From the NCBI GenBank assembly GCA_000333855.2, contig CM007337.1, positions 462,648 to 526,647 on the forward strand: a stretch of DNA of 64,000 bases, given 5' to 3'. The DNA comes from Endotrypanum monterogeii (taxonomy: Eukaryota > Euglenozoa > Kinetoplastea > Trypanosomatida > Trypanosomatidae). Shown here one piece after another: positions 40,911-50,157 of the stretch (the first letter of the stretch is position 1; each line of letters starts with the position of its first letter). The notes under the pieces are model-generated. The model was not told where the DNA came from and did not search any database. It saw only the letters and a list, made by a program, of their open reading frames with translations. Made by a program: the position numbers and the translations under genes.

Positions 40911-42189
40911 TGCTTCAGGTGGATCTGGGAAGCTCACATACGTTTCGCGCATTTTTCTCATCTAAAGAGTTGGCAAGTGAGACGGAAGGGCAGGAACAGT
41001 GTCTGTATCCAAAGGCATTTTTCCTTGTTTAACCTCATCGCTTTTTATTATCATTATTGTGTGCGTGTGCTTTTGACATATATTTCTCCCCCCTCCTCCC
41101 CCGCGGCGCCTTTCTTCCTCATCTTCACCTCACTCGAACCACACGTGAGTGCCCAGGCGGGTGCTGCCGTTGACGGGTATGACTAATGCACGCTTCACCA
41201 ATGCTTTATATCCTCAGAGGCTTCACTCATGCCTCCAAGTTTCCCAAGCGATGAGGAGGAGGAGGAGGGGGGGGGTGAAGGAATTTACAAAGATACGGGC
41301 ACTAATATTTGTTGTATCCGCCTCTGAGGGTGCGCAACTGTTTTTTAACTGCAAAGCGTTCTGGTTGCAGTGAAAACCGCCACAAGACTGCATTGCCGTG
41401 TACCGGCAGAAGAAAAAAAACGGAGAAGGCACCTCTTTATTTTTTTTTTTTTTCGAGTCGGTAGATGTGTGTGTATGTGTGTGTGTGTGTGTGTCTCAAC
41501 TTGTATTGATGGTGACTTCCGCTTCTCGGTCTTCCTGCTTTGTTTACAATCTCTTCTCCATTGGAAGAAGTAGAATTTTCATGTACAAAAAACCACTGCG
41601 AGTGCAAGCATCTCACTAAGGGAGGGGTGAGACACTAAATGGAGGCCCTACACCCCCCATGCTCTTCCCTTCCAGCTACTCGTAAATTTCTGTGGGATTA
41701 GGTAAACGGAGATATATATTAAAAAAATAATCCCCCAACCACCTTGACCCCACGCATCCATGAGTTACATCTTGCTACTTCTCTCCATACCTGTTTGCAT
41801 GGTGTACTTGTACTAGCCGAGCGCTGTGACTTAAGGTCAGCATTTCATTTCACGTGCTCTCTTCCCCGCCCCTTTTCTCTGTGCGTCGTGAATCTGTACC
41901 CACGCAGTTGTTTCCCTGACAACTGACCTTCTGTGCTAGCGCGTTACACACGGTTAGTTCACGCTTCACATCTCGATCCGTGCATACACGTATTGGTACC
42001 TGCGGTCACGCCTACACCCCTGCACTTCCTTTTTTTCCCTCCCCGAGGAGCATAACCTGCCAACAGCGATTCACTTGACCATTTTTCACTAGTCAGGCAA
42101 TTCTTTGCTGCTGTGTTGTCACGGGTGTGTGCTTAGACATGGGATATTTTCCAGTCAAACGTCTACGATATATAGTGAGCGCTGCGTAC

Positions 42190-42273
42190 GGTCCTCCCCC
42201 CCTCTCCCTCCCGTCCCCTCCTCGTGTTAGCTGAATAGAGGTCTCCAGGGTGCACTTTTTTTTTTTTTTCGAG
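42190..42273 (+). promoter_or_regulatory. two candidate spliced-leader acceptors, XRN gene
   Basis: A C/T tract at 42190-42225 is followed by AG at 42229-42230. A T15 tract at 42256-42270 is followed by AG at 42272-42273. The 5' UTR is about 200-245 nt and contains the (TA)n at 42328-42363. Confidence 0.55.
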
Positions 42274-42327
42274 AGCCGACGAACGCTTGGTTGTATATGT
42301 ATCATCTGGCACGACCACCTTGAAAAA

Positions 42328-42363
42328 TATAAATATATATATATATATATATTTATATATATT
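42328..42363. repeat. (TA)n in predicted 5' UTR
   Basis: TA repeat with a TTTA interruption between the predicted acceptors and the XRN ATG. Confidence 0.93.
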
Positions 42364-42474
42364 CTTTCGTTTAATTTGTGTCCGGACACACGCAAACACA
42401 CACCGACACACCAACGAAAAAAAAAAAGAAACGAAAAAAGTAACGTGCCGTTCGATACCGGGCACTTGTCAGGA

Positions 42475-45400
42475 ATGGGGGTCCCCAAATTCGCGGCGTG
42501 GCTAAGGAAGAAGTATCCCTCGCTTGTCGTGGACAAGTGCCCCGACGACGTCCACGGACTCTACATCGATCTCAACGGTCTCATTCATCCCTGCTGTCAT
42601 TCTGAACATGACCCATCGGTTGCCCTGCGTACGCAAGAGGAAAAACTTCGCAGCATCTGTCTTGCCATTGAAACGCTTGTTGTGACGGTGCGTCCCAAAC
42701 ATGTGATCTACATCGCCGTCGACGGTGTGGCACCGCGCGCCAAAATGAATCAGCAGCGTGCGAGGCGGTACATGCGTACTGCAGTGCCGCTCACAGACAC
42801 CGACAACCTGAATCCCGGCTGTAGCCCTGACGTTGGCGCTGCGATGGTGGCGGCAATGGAGAAGGAATTCACGCGTGCGGAGTGTGACAAAGCGGAGCGT
42901 GATTTGGACGATGTGAGGCAGGCGTTGATGGGGGATGTCTTGTACGGCGGTGATTTCTTGATGACCCCGGAGAGTGGAAGAATCGAGGAGGCAGGGCCTG
43001 GCACGTCAATCCTGGGAACCGTTGAAGCGCATGACGAGGTGGACATGGCTGGATACCAGAACAGCCGTCAACGGGTACCATCGCCGCCTCCCCCCGAATT
43101 TGATAGCAACTGTATATCCCCAGGCACGGCCTTTATGGATTCTATGGTGATGGCTGTTCGTGATTATATCTGTCGCAAGTTGGCTCCGAGGACTAGCGAA
43201 ACCCGCAAATCTTCAAGAGACGAGAGGGAGACGTCACGGGCAATCGACGAGGCCGACAACCCTGCCTACGCACAGTGGGAGGGCCGCACTGTCATTTTTT
43301 CAGACTCGAACACTGCCGGTGAGGGGGAACACAAGCTCATTGACTTCCTGCGTACCCAGTCGGCGTTTCCCGGCTTTAATGGCCGCGGCTGCCACGTCAT
43401 CGCCGGCCTGGACGCCGACCTCATCTTTTTGTCTCTTGCCCTGCACATTCCCCATGTGTATATTTTGCGAGACTTCAAGCGTTCGAGCTACAACCAGTCG
43501 TCGTATCCTAGCAGCTCTGGGATCACTGTACATGAAAACAAAGCTCCAACACGCGGTACGCAGAGAGGGAGTCAAGGTGCGGTCGTGGCAAGCTTGTCGT
43601 CGACGTCGTCGCAAGGCTCAACTGCTGTTCCCACAGCAGCGGAGGAGAAAAATGTCATGGCTGTGTGTGGTGCAGCTCGCGCGTCTTCACGGCGCTCTAC
43701 TGCCCCTTCGAGCCCTGTGCAATCGGTGATGACCACACCTACGACAGCATCACCGCAGTCAGTTGCTGAGATGGTGGTAGAGCGGTGCACCAGTTATGAG
43801 TACTTCGATGTGGACGTGGTTGGGGCATCGGTTGTATCCGAGGTGTACCAACTCTGCGTGGGGAAGGGAATGCAAATCCGTGGAAATCCTTTGGACAACA
43901 CAGGTAATTCCGTTGCAGCGAATGGCTTCCGCTTTCACCACGGCAGTGGTGGTGGCAGTGCACAGGGAAAGGGTCGCACAGCGTTCGAGAGGAATCGCCT
44001 GCAGGGGGACACGCAAGAGGGCACACCCAAGCCGCAGCCGACGCCCTTCCACCCGTGTACATGGATTGGTAATTCAAAAATAATTGACGATTTCATTGTG
44101 CTTAGTATTCTGCTCGGGAACGACTTTCTGCCGCATTTGCCGAGTGTCTTCTGCGGGGAAAGCGCAATGGACACACTCTTAGATGTCTATGTCAGTGCAG
44201 TGCTTCCGTACGGGTACCTGACGGGCGGCGAGCACGAGATACAGCTCGTGCAGCTCGAGCGGTTTCTCCGCGCGTACGCGGCGGTGGAAGCGCTACGCTT
44301 CCGTCATTTCTCCCTCCAGTCAGGCGTCATGACACCACAAGAAGCAGCAACGGCGGAGTTGTGCTCCCGTGCGGATCGGCGCTGTTGGCGAGACAAATAC
44401 GTGCGTACGACATCGCTGCGCGATGAGTCGGGAGTTCAGGAAGCATGCAGGTCCTACGTGGAGGGGGTGCGTTTCGTGTGGCGGTACTACAGCTCCGTCG
44501 CTCTGGAAGTGAGTTGGGGATGGTACTTCCCCTTCCACCACGCTCCGCTAGCCCTCGATATCGCGAACTTTTTGCACGCCCAGGGGCCGCATGTACAGAA
44601 AACATTGGCTGCACCCAAACTTGAACAGCGACCTCCGTCACCCTTTGCTCAGCTTCTTTGTATATTGCCTCCGCAAAGCTGCTACCTCCTCCCTGAGTGT
44701 TTCCGTCGTATGATGATCTCCCCTCCCAGCGAGCTTGCGGAGAGTTTCCCGCACCGCTGGACGGTTGATTTCACTGGCGCGTATGGAAAGGACCACTTGG
44801 CAGCTGTGGTTCTTCCTTTCGCGAATTTCCCACGATTGCAAGAGGTGGTGATCGCTGCAGAGGGGACGTATACGTCAGGAGAGCACCAGCGCAACACCTT
44901 ACGATCCGGCCACTTGGTTTTCAATGCACAGCAGTCACATACCCTTCAGCTTATGGGAATCTCATCCAGTGCCATGTCTCCCGCATCTGCAACCGGAAAA
45001 AGTTCCACTGACCCTGGAATAAGTGAACAGGGGGACCTCGGTCCCTCTCGGGAATCACAACGGGCTCCCCCCCAGCGCACTGTAACGTGTGTTTCGTCAG
45101 GCCACGCAGTGGAAGTGCGTGTTTTTCGGATCCAAGGCAGCGGCTTGAGGGTGCTTTCCGCAGAGGAGCTCCCGGCTGACATGAGAAACCGTACCTCTGT
45201 GGGCTGCTTTTGCCTCGAGGACATTACCCCACCTTTGTCACGGCCGCGTACCTATTCGTACACCGTACCTATTCCCGGCCTCACCGCGCAACCTGACGGC
45301 GGCCGCCGTAAAGCAGAAAAGAAGCGCTGGCCGCGTTCTCGGGAGAGTGCGGTTCGGCCGTCCAAAAATGAGATTGCTGGCGCAGCCGCGGAAAACACAG

Positions 45401-45855
45401 CGGACCTCAAATCACCTCAGCCTGCTCTGCTGTTTGGCGAGTTCGTTATGTGCCTTGCGGGGATGAGTGTATTCACGGCGGGTGTGACGATGTGGCGCCC
45501 GTCCTCCCTGCCTACTTTGCTCTGGAGTTTGCAGATGCTGCTACAGCTCTTCAGCATCGCTTTCACTGTTGTTTGGATAACCTTCGCACTCGGCCTTGCT
45601 GTTGTCCCGAAACCTCGCACCGCAGGGGTCGGGATACAACGCAACAAAGTATCAAATGTGTTCGTAGACTGGCAGTGCTCTGTGTGTCTCTCCCTAAACT
45701 TTCAGCGGAACCTTCGCTGTTTTATGTGTCGTGCTCCCTACGATCCCCACCGGTGTCTGGCGCTCTTCAGCACCCGTTGCCCTGCAGTGCCGCCTCTCAT
45801 GGACCCAGATCACTCGGCTTACACCGTGTCCTACGGTACCGCTGAAGTAGTGTAG
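42475..45855 (+). CDS. XRN-family 5'-3' exoribonuclease, C-terminal membrane segment and RanBP2 zinc finger
   Basis: 1126 residues. XRN enzymes degrade 5'-monophosphate RNA from the 5' end. The conserved core is present: MGVPKFAAWL start, YIDLNGLIHPC (about 28), AVDGVAPRAKMNQQR (about 80-94), FSDSNTAGEGEHKLIDFL (about 275), GLDADLIFLSLAL (about 311) and IIDDFIVLSILLGNDFLPHLP (about 536). The acidic metal ligands therefore appear intact. Low-complexity inserts lie at about 155-235 and 350-450. Beyond the core, a hydrophobic stretch at about 989-1044 looks like one or two membrane helices. It is followed at about 1066-1083 by W-x-C-x2-C-x3-N-x6-C-x2-C, an exact RanBP2-type zinc-finger pattern. 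The ATG 42475 is the first in frame and begins the XRN N-terminus. Trypanosomes have four XRN proteins (XRNA-D); I cannot assign which one this is. Confidence 0.94.
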   Translation: MGVPKFAAWLRKKYPSLVVDKCPDDVHGLYIDLNGLIHPCCHSEHDPSVALRTQEEKLRSICLAIETLVVTVRPKHVIYIAVDGVAPRAKMNQQRARRYMRTAVPLTDTDNLNPGCSPDVGAAMVAAMEKEFTRAECDKAERDLDDVRQALMGDVLYGGDFLMTPESGRIEEAGPGTSILGTVEAHDEVDMAGYQNSRQRVPSPPPPEFDSNCISPGTAFMDSMVMAVRDYICRKLAPRTSETRKSSRDERETSRAIDEADNPAYAQWEGRTVIFSDSNTAGEGEHKLIDFLRTQSAFPGFNGRGCHVIAGLDADLIFLSLALHIPHVYILRDFKRSSYNQSSYPSSSGITVHENKAPTRGTQRGSQGAVVASLSSTSSQGSTAVPTAAEEKNVMAVCGAARASSRRSTAPSSPVQSVMTTPTTASPQSVAEMVVERCTSYEYFDVDVVGASVVSEVYQLCVGKGMQIRGNPLDNTGNSVAANGFRFHHGSGGGSAQGKGRTAFERNRLQGDTQEGTPKPQPTPFHPCTWIGNSKIIDDFIVLSILLGNDFLPHLPSVFCGESAMDTLLDVYVSAVLPYGYLTGGEHEIQLVQLERFLRAYAAVEALRFRHFSLQSGVMTPQEAATAELCSRADRRCWRDKYVRTTSLRDESGVQEACRSYVEGVRFVWRYYSSVALEVSWGWYFPFHHAPLALDIANFLHAQGPHVQKTLAAPKLEQRPPSPFAQLLCILPPQSCYLLPECFRRMMISPPSELAESFPHRWTVDFTGAYGKDHLAAVVLPFANFPRLQEVVIAAEGTYTSGEHQRNTLRSGHLVFNAQQSHTLQLMGISSSAMSPASATGKSSTDPGISEQGDLGPSRESQRAPPQRTVTCVSSGHAVEVRVFRIQGSGLRVLSAEELPADMRNRTSVGCFCLEDITPPLSRPRTYSYTVPIPGLTAQPDGGRRKAEKKRWPRSRESAVRPSKNEIAGAAAENTADLKSPQPALLFGEFVMCLAGMSVFTAGVTMWRPSSLPTLLWSLQMLLQLFSIAFTVVWITFALGLAVVPKPRTAGVGIQRNKVSNVFVDWQCSVCLSLNFQRNLRCFMCRAPYDPHRCLALFSTRCPAVPPLMDPDHSAYTVSYGTAEVV

Positions 45856-47556
45856 CCATGTCTGTTGGGCATAGGAAGAAAGCTGCCCTTCTCACTTGTG
45901 CATGTACGTGGGTGGGTTGCTGTGAACCTGTGTGTGTGGGTGTGCTGGAAGCACAAAGACTATTTAGACGAGGGGTGAAAGCGGGTAAATGTTTGACTGG
46001 GCTCAATTTATTTTGTGTTGGGTATGTGGTGGTGGGTGATGGTGATGGGGGTGTGCTTCTGAGGCAGACTCTTCTTGTTTTGTCTGTTATGCTGTCCTTC
46101 GCTTCGCTCAATAGCGGGAATGTTTTTCATGTCAGAACCTTTGCTGTGTAGAAGTTGGCCCTCGTGCCTCGTCTTCTCCCCCCCCCCCCCACTCCATCTG
46201 TCTCTGTACATCGCATTTATTTTTTTCGCTTTACTCAATTTTTGTTCTTGTTTGCACGTTCCCCTGGGTGTTGTCTGTAGATAGTCCTCGTGTATTAGTA
46301 GCATACCTGCCAAGTCCACCCACACATTCTGGAAAACAAACACAAGCGCACTTACACTTCTGCCCCCCCCCCCCCATTGATCCCTCACCTATTTCTCCCT
46401 ACCCGCTTCTCACGCGCAAAATAGAACAAAACGTATGCGTTCCAAAAAATAAAAAATAAATAAAGGTGCGATTGACCCCACTGACTGGTCGACTACCGCA
46501 TCCGTGTATTTCCCTCCTTACCATGTCTCATTGACCGCCAGTTCAGTGCGCTGCATCCCGAGGAGAAGGAAAGAGGGGCTGTGCACGTTGCAGATATATT
46601 TTTTCATTGTAATTCCTTGAAGGTGTGAGGCGTCGTGGTTTGTCCGAGTCGCTGTGTTTTCTTCTCTCATCCCTCTTCCCCTGGAACCATATCACAACAG
46701 TACAACAAGAAAAGAGTCAAAACTATAACATCGCTACCCAAAGGACGGCACTCGTGGTGGTGCAGAGCCCCCCCCCCCCCCATACGTGCTCCATTTCCCG
46801 TACCTCATTTCTTTTTTTCTCTGTGCATCTCTACTCGTAAGAAAGGTATGCATACACCTTCATACATATGTGGATGAAGGCGAGAGTGCACCGACACTGT
46901 TGGATGGACACGCGGCTTCGTAGCTGTATGTGTATGTACATATTTTCGACTTTCGCTTGCGTACACTTCTTTCGTAGTTGCTCCTTTTAACCACTTTCCT
47001 TTCTTACCTTTTTTTTTCCAATTAGGGGTAGGAAGCGGCGAAGGCCACTGTGTGCGTGTGTGTCATCAGCGACTTGTAGCCTTTGTCATAGCCTTTTTAT
47101 AGACATTTCTTTCCTCCTTTTTTTATCGAAGCGCATACCTGCATACAATCGGCGAAGACACAACAACCACACCATAGGAAAGGGCGGCTCCTTATATATA
47201 AAAAAGAAAAGATTCTCTCAAAAAGTAAAAAAAAGCGTTTCCTTTCCTTCCTCCTCTGTTGTTGTTGTTGTTGTCCGTGGTGCATCTTTGGCTTTCCGGC
47301 CATTCTGGGTAGCAGACATTATTTATCCTCCTCCCCTGTCCTTCCTCACGACCTCTTCTTTTTTGACAATCACGATTGGCGGAAATCCACAAACAAAAGA
47401 TATTGATCATTGGTTTTCTTGCGAGGGTCTTCCTGAGCAGCGATTTGCATCACCGCTGACGCGTTCACTACTGTTTCTCTTTCTGCGCTTGATGTGGCGC
47501 CTTTGCTGCTTTTCCTTTGCCTCAAAATCGAGCACCTGCCCCTGTTCCTCGACCAT
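45856..47556. other. intergenic spacer
   Basis: No gene supported. Poly-C runs occur near 46179-46190, 46365-46375 and 46769-46780. A GTT trinucleotide run lies near 47259-47273. C/T tracts lead to the next acceptor. Confidence 0.7.
47486..47532 (+). promoter_or_regulatory. candidate spliced-leader acceptor, UDP-sugar pyrophosphorylase gene
   Basis: The T/C-rich stretch at 47501-47523 is followed by AG at 47531-47532, giving a 5' UTR of about 25 nt to the ATG at 47557. This agrees with the 630-residue start. Confidence 0.5.
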
Positions 47557-49449
47557 ATGTCGACTCCCATGCAGTCTCGACTGCAGGCGCTGCGCGATGA
47601 ACTTTGCGGGCCGGACATGGATCAGGGACATCTCTTCACAGGATGGCCCGAAAGTGTCGATATGTGCAATGAAAAGCAGTTGCAGCTTCTGAGGGATCTA
47701 TACATGTTTTCCAATAATTATCATGGCGGTATTGTCAACTACATCCGTAACGGGCGTGCGTTACTGGCTCGCGAGAGTGATGCAATCGATGTTAAAGATC
47801 TACAGATGCCGTCTCTTATTTTTCATGCGCCATCGCTGCACTGTCGTACCGCAGAGCTTACTGCGCTGGAGAGCGCTGGCACGGTGATGCTACGCAAGAC
47901 GGTGTTTGTGCTGGTGGCGGGTGGCCTGGGTGAACGACTGGGAAGTCCGAATATCAAAGTCAGCCTACCGGTGGAAACGGCGACAAGCACATCGTATCTC
48001 GCCTACTACTTGGGCTGGGCACGGCGAGTTGGCGGAAGGGATGTGCCCTTTGTGATCATGACATCGGACGATACACACGAGGAAACGATGCAGCGGTTGC
48101 GTACGTTACCTGTAGAGATGCCAAATCTGCGCTTGTTGAAGCAAAGCCAAGTCTTCTGTTTTACAGACAGCGCCGCCCACCTCGCCGTCGACGCCGAGGG
48201 AAGGCTGCTTCGGAAACCGCATGGGCACGGCGATGTTCACTCGCTCATCTACCACGCGACCGCCACGACCACCACATCCCCCGATGTCCGTAATGGGACT
48301 GCATCACCACTTCCGCTCATCGACACATGGCTGGCTGCGGGTTACGAATCGATTGTCTTTATACAGGACACCAACGCCGGCGCCGTGACCACCCTCCCGG
48401 TCAGTCTCGCTCTGAGTGCCAAGCATGCCCTGGATCTGAATTTCACTTGTATCCCTCGCCTCCCGCGTGAGCCGATTGGTCTACTCTGCCGATACACGAA
48501 GAACGACGGGGGCCCGTGGATGGTGGCGAACGTTGAGTACAACGTGTTCTCCGAGGTCTCGCGCACCTTAACCCCGGACGGCGGCGATGAGGCCAGCAGC
48601 GCAACGGGTTTCTCGCCGTTCCCTGGCAGCATCAATACCCTTGTTTTCAAGCTCGCCAGCTACGCAGACCGACTGCGTGCGTCGCGCGGTACAGTGCCGG
48701 AGTTCATCAATCCCAAGTACACGGATGATACTCGGCGCGCTTTTAAGAAACCGGCCCGCATCGAATCACTCATGCAGGACATGGCACTGCTGTTCCGGGA
48801 GGATGCGCACCGTGTCGGCGGCACCGTATTCGAGAGATTCTCTTACCAGCCAGTCAAGAACTCCCTCGAGGGGGCTGCAGTCCAGGTGGCGCAAGGGAAC
48901 AACGCCTACTGCCCTGCCACCGCTGAGGCGGACTTCTACGAACTGCAGCGCCGTCGTCTGAGGGCAATCGGTGTGCCAGTTCCCAGCCCTTCCCAACCCG
49001 ACGTGATTGTTGCCAATGGTAGCGTCCAGGTGCAGATATTTCCGATAATTGTGATGGATTTCATATGCGCGGCGAGCGGCTCCCTGGAAGACCTTGCACA
49101 AGTGTTTCCTACGCCAGAGAAGGTTTGCATTCATCAGCGCAGTGCGTTGATTGTCAAAGGTCGTGTGATCATCGAAAGCTTGGAACTGTGCGGCACACTA
49201 ATTATTCATGGCCCCAAAGACCCAGCGGCGTCTCCGTATGTGGTGCGCGAAGCGGTGGTGCAGAATGCCGGCTGGTCTGTTCACCCCATTACGTCTCTCA
49301 GCCCTTCGAGTTACTGCAGATTATCTGAAGCGGATCACATTCGCGGTTTTGTTCTGGACAAAAATATTTACGATGTGATGGAGTACAACGCTGGCGGGAT
49401 AGTGTCGTCTACGTCACCGTGTTGCTCGGCTGACCCGGCGAAACTGTAG
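47557..49449 (+). CDS. USP: UDP-sugar pyrophosphorylase
   Basis: 630 residues, the length I recall for the L. major enzyme. It makes UDP-sugars from UTP and sugar-1-phosphates, acting on galactose-1-phosphate and glucose-1-phosphate among others. It thus feeds UDP-galactose to glycoconjugate synthesis in a salvage route alongside UDP-glucose pyrophosphorylase. The nucleotide-binding loop LVAGGLGERLG (about 118-128) with the following KVSLP is clear. The Rossmann-like core continues with YYLGWARRVGG, FVIMTSDDTHEET and the FIQDTNAG segment. NPKYTDD and the FERFSYQPVKNSLE region follow. The C-terminal part has the beta-helix features of the family (IVKGRVIIESLELCGTLIIHG). The ATG 47557 (MSTPMQSRL) is the first in frame and is preceded by a good splice tract. 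No signal peptide or membrane segment is visible, so a cytosolic location is expected. Confidence 0.95.
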   Translation: MSTPMQSRLQALRDELCGPDMDQGHLFTGWPESVDMCNEKQLQLLRDLYMFSNNYHGGIVNYIRNGRALLARESDAIDVKDLQMPSLIFHAPSLHCRTAELTALESAGTVMLRKTVFVLVAGGLGERLGSPNIKVSLPVETATSTSYLAYYLGWARRVGGRDVPFVIMTSDDTHEETMQRLRTLPVEMPNLRLLKQSQVFCFTDSAAHLAVDAEGRLLRKPHGHGDVHSLIYHATATTTTSPDVRNGTASPLPLIDTWLAAGYESIVFIQDTNAGAVTTLPVSLALSAKHALDLNFTCIPRLPREPIGLLCRYTKNDGGPWMVANVEYNVFSEVSRTLTPDGGDEASSATGFSPFPGSINTLVFKLASYADRLRASRGTVPEFINPKYTDDTRRAFKKPARIESLMQDMALLFREDAHRVGGTVFERFSYQPVKNSLEGAAVQVAQGNNAYCPATAEADFYELQRRRLRAIGVPVPSPSQPDVIVANGSVQVQIFPIIVMDFICAASGSLEDLAQVFPTPEKVCIHQRSALIVKGRVIIESLELCGTLIIHGPKDPAASPYVVREAVVQNAGWSVHPITSLSPSSYCRLSEADHIRGFVLDKNIYDVMEYNAGGIVSSTSPCCSADPAKL

Positions 49450-50157
49450 CGGCTGTGTGTGTGTGTGTGTGTGAGGCAGGGAATGGTTGTGGGGTGAAGA
49501 TCATTCGTCCAGTTACACGTCTGTGGTGCAACCGGCAACGAGGGGGAAAAAAAAGGTTCAGGTCAACGCAGAATGGTGTATGATCAATACACCCGGTGAT
49601 GGGTTAGGGGAACGGCGGGGAGTGGGGGAGGTCGTGGATAGCATCATCCGTCGCCCGATCTAACTTCTTTGACTACTACAGCAATAGCAGCAGCGTACAG
49701 GGACACCCTTACCCGTGTCGTGGTTTCCTTCTCCCTGGAGATACGCATCTTGCCTTTCTATCTTTCCTTCCCTGCATTATCTTTGCGCTAGACACGAACC
49801 GCTTTAGGTAAGTGTGCTAGCGGGCTGAAATGCTTTCGCCCCCCTCCACCTGTCCTCACAGTATCCCTGCGCACATCAGCGCGTGGATATAGTGCATCTG
49901 TGTATATCTTCAAACTCAAATTGAAGACTTATCGTGTACGTCTTCTCGTAGGCCGTGCGCTGCTCGACCTGCTGCTGAGTTGACTGTCGACCTTCCGTCA
50001 GTTCTTCCTACACCTCAGGACACCGATTCTCTGTCAACTCGCACCTGCACACGTCCCCCCCCCCCACTACACACACACACCCACACACACGGAATACAAC
50101 TCGCCACTTTTTATCCGAGCGAAACGGTGCAGTCGATTTATTTTTGGTTTATCGCAC
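49450..50157. other. intergenic spacer
   Basis: No gene supported. It contains a short (GT)n just after the pyrophosphorylase stop (49455-49472), C/T-rich stretches near 49722-49782, and a C-run plus CA-rich tract at about 50056-50091 before the next acceptor. Confidence 0.7.
50056..50119 (+). promoter_or_regulatory. candidate spliced-leader acceptor, gene at 50158
   Basis: A C-run and CA-rich tract followed by CTTTTTATCCGAG gives AG at 50118-50119, a UTR of about 39 nt. A second AG lies at 50131-50132. Confidence 0.4.

Larger units (their letters stand above)
40911..42474. other. intergenic spacer
   Basis: No gene supported. It contains GT-rich sequence near 41465-41494, poly-T runs and an AT-rich patch near 41711-41731. 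Two acceptor candidates and a (TA)n lie in the last 300 nt. Confidence 0.7.

Noticed and set aside
42250..42474. 75-codon upstream extension of the XRN protein
   Set aside because: It has no ATG, is encoded by a poly-T tract and a (TA)n repeat, and lies before the conserved MGVPKF start of XRN enzymes.
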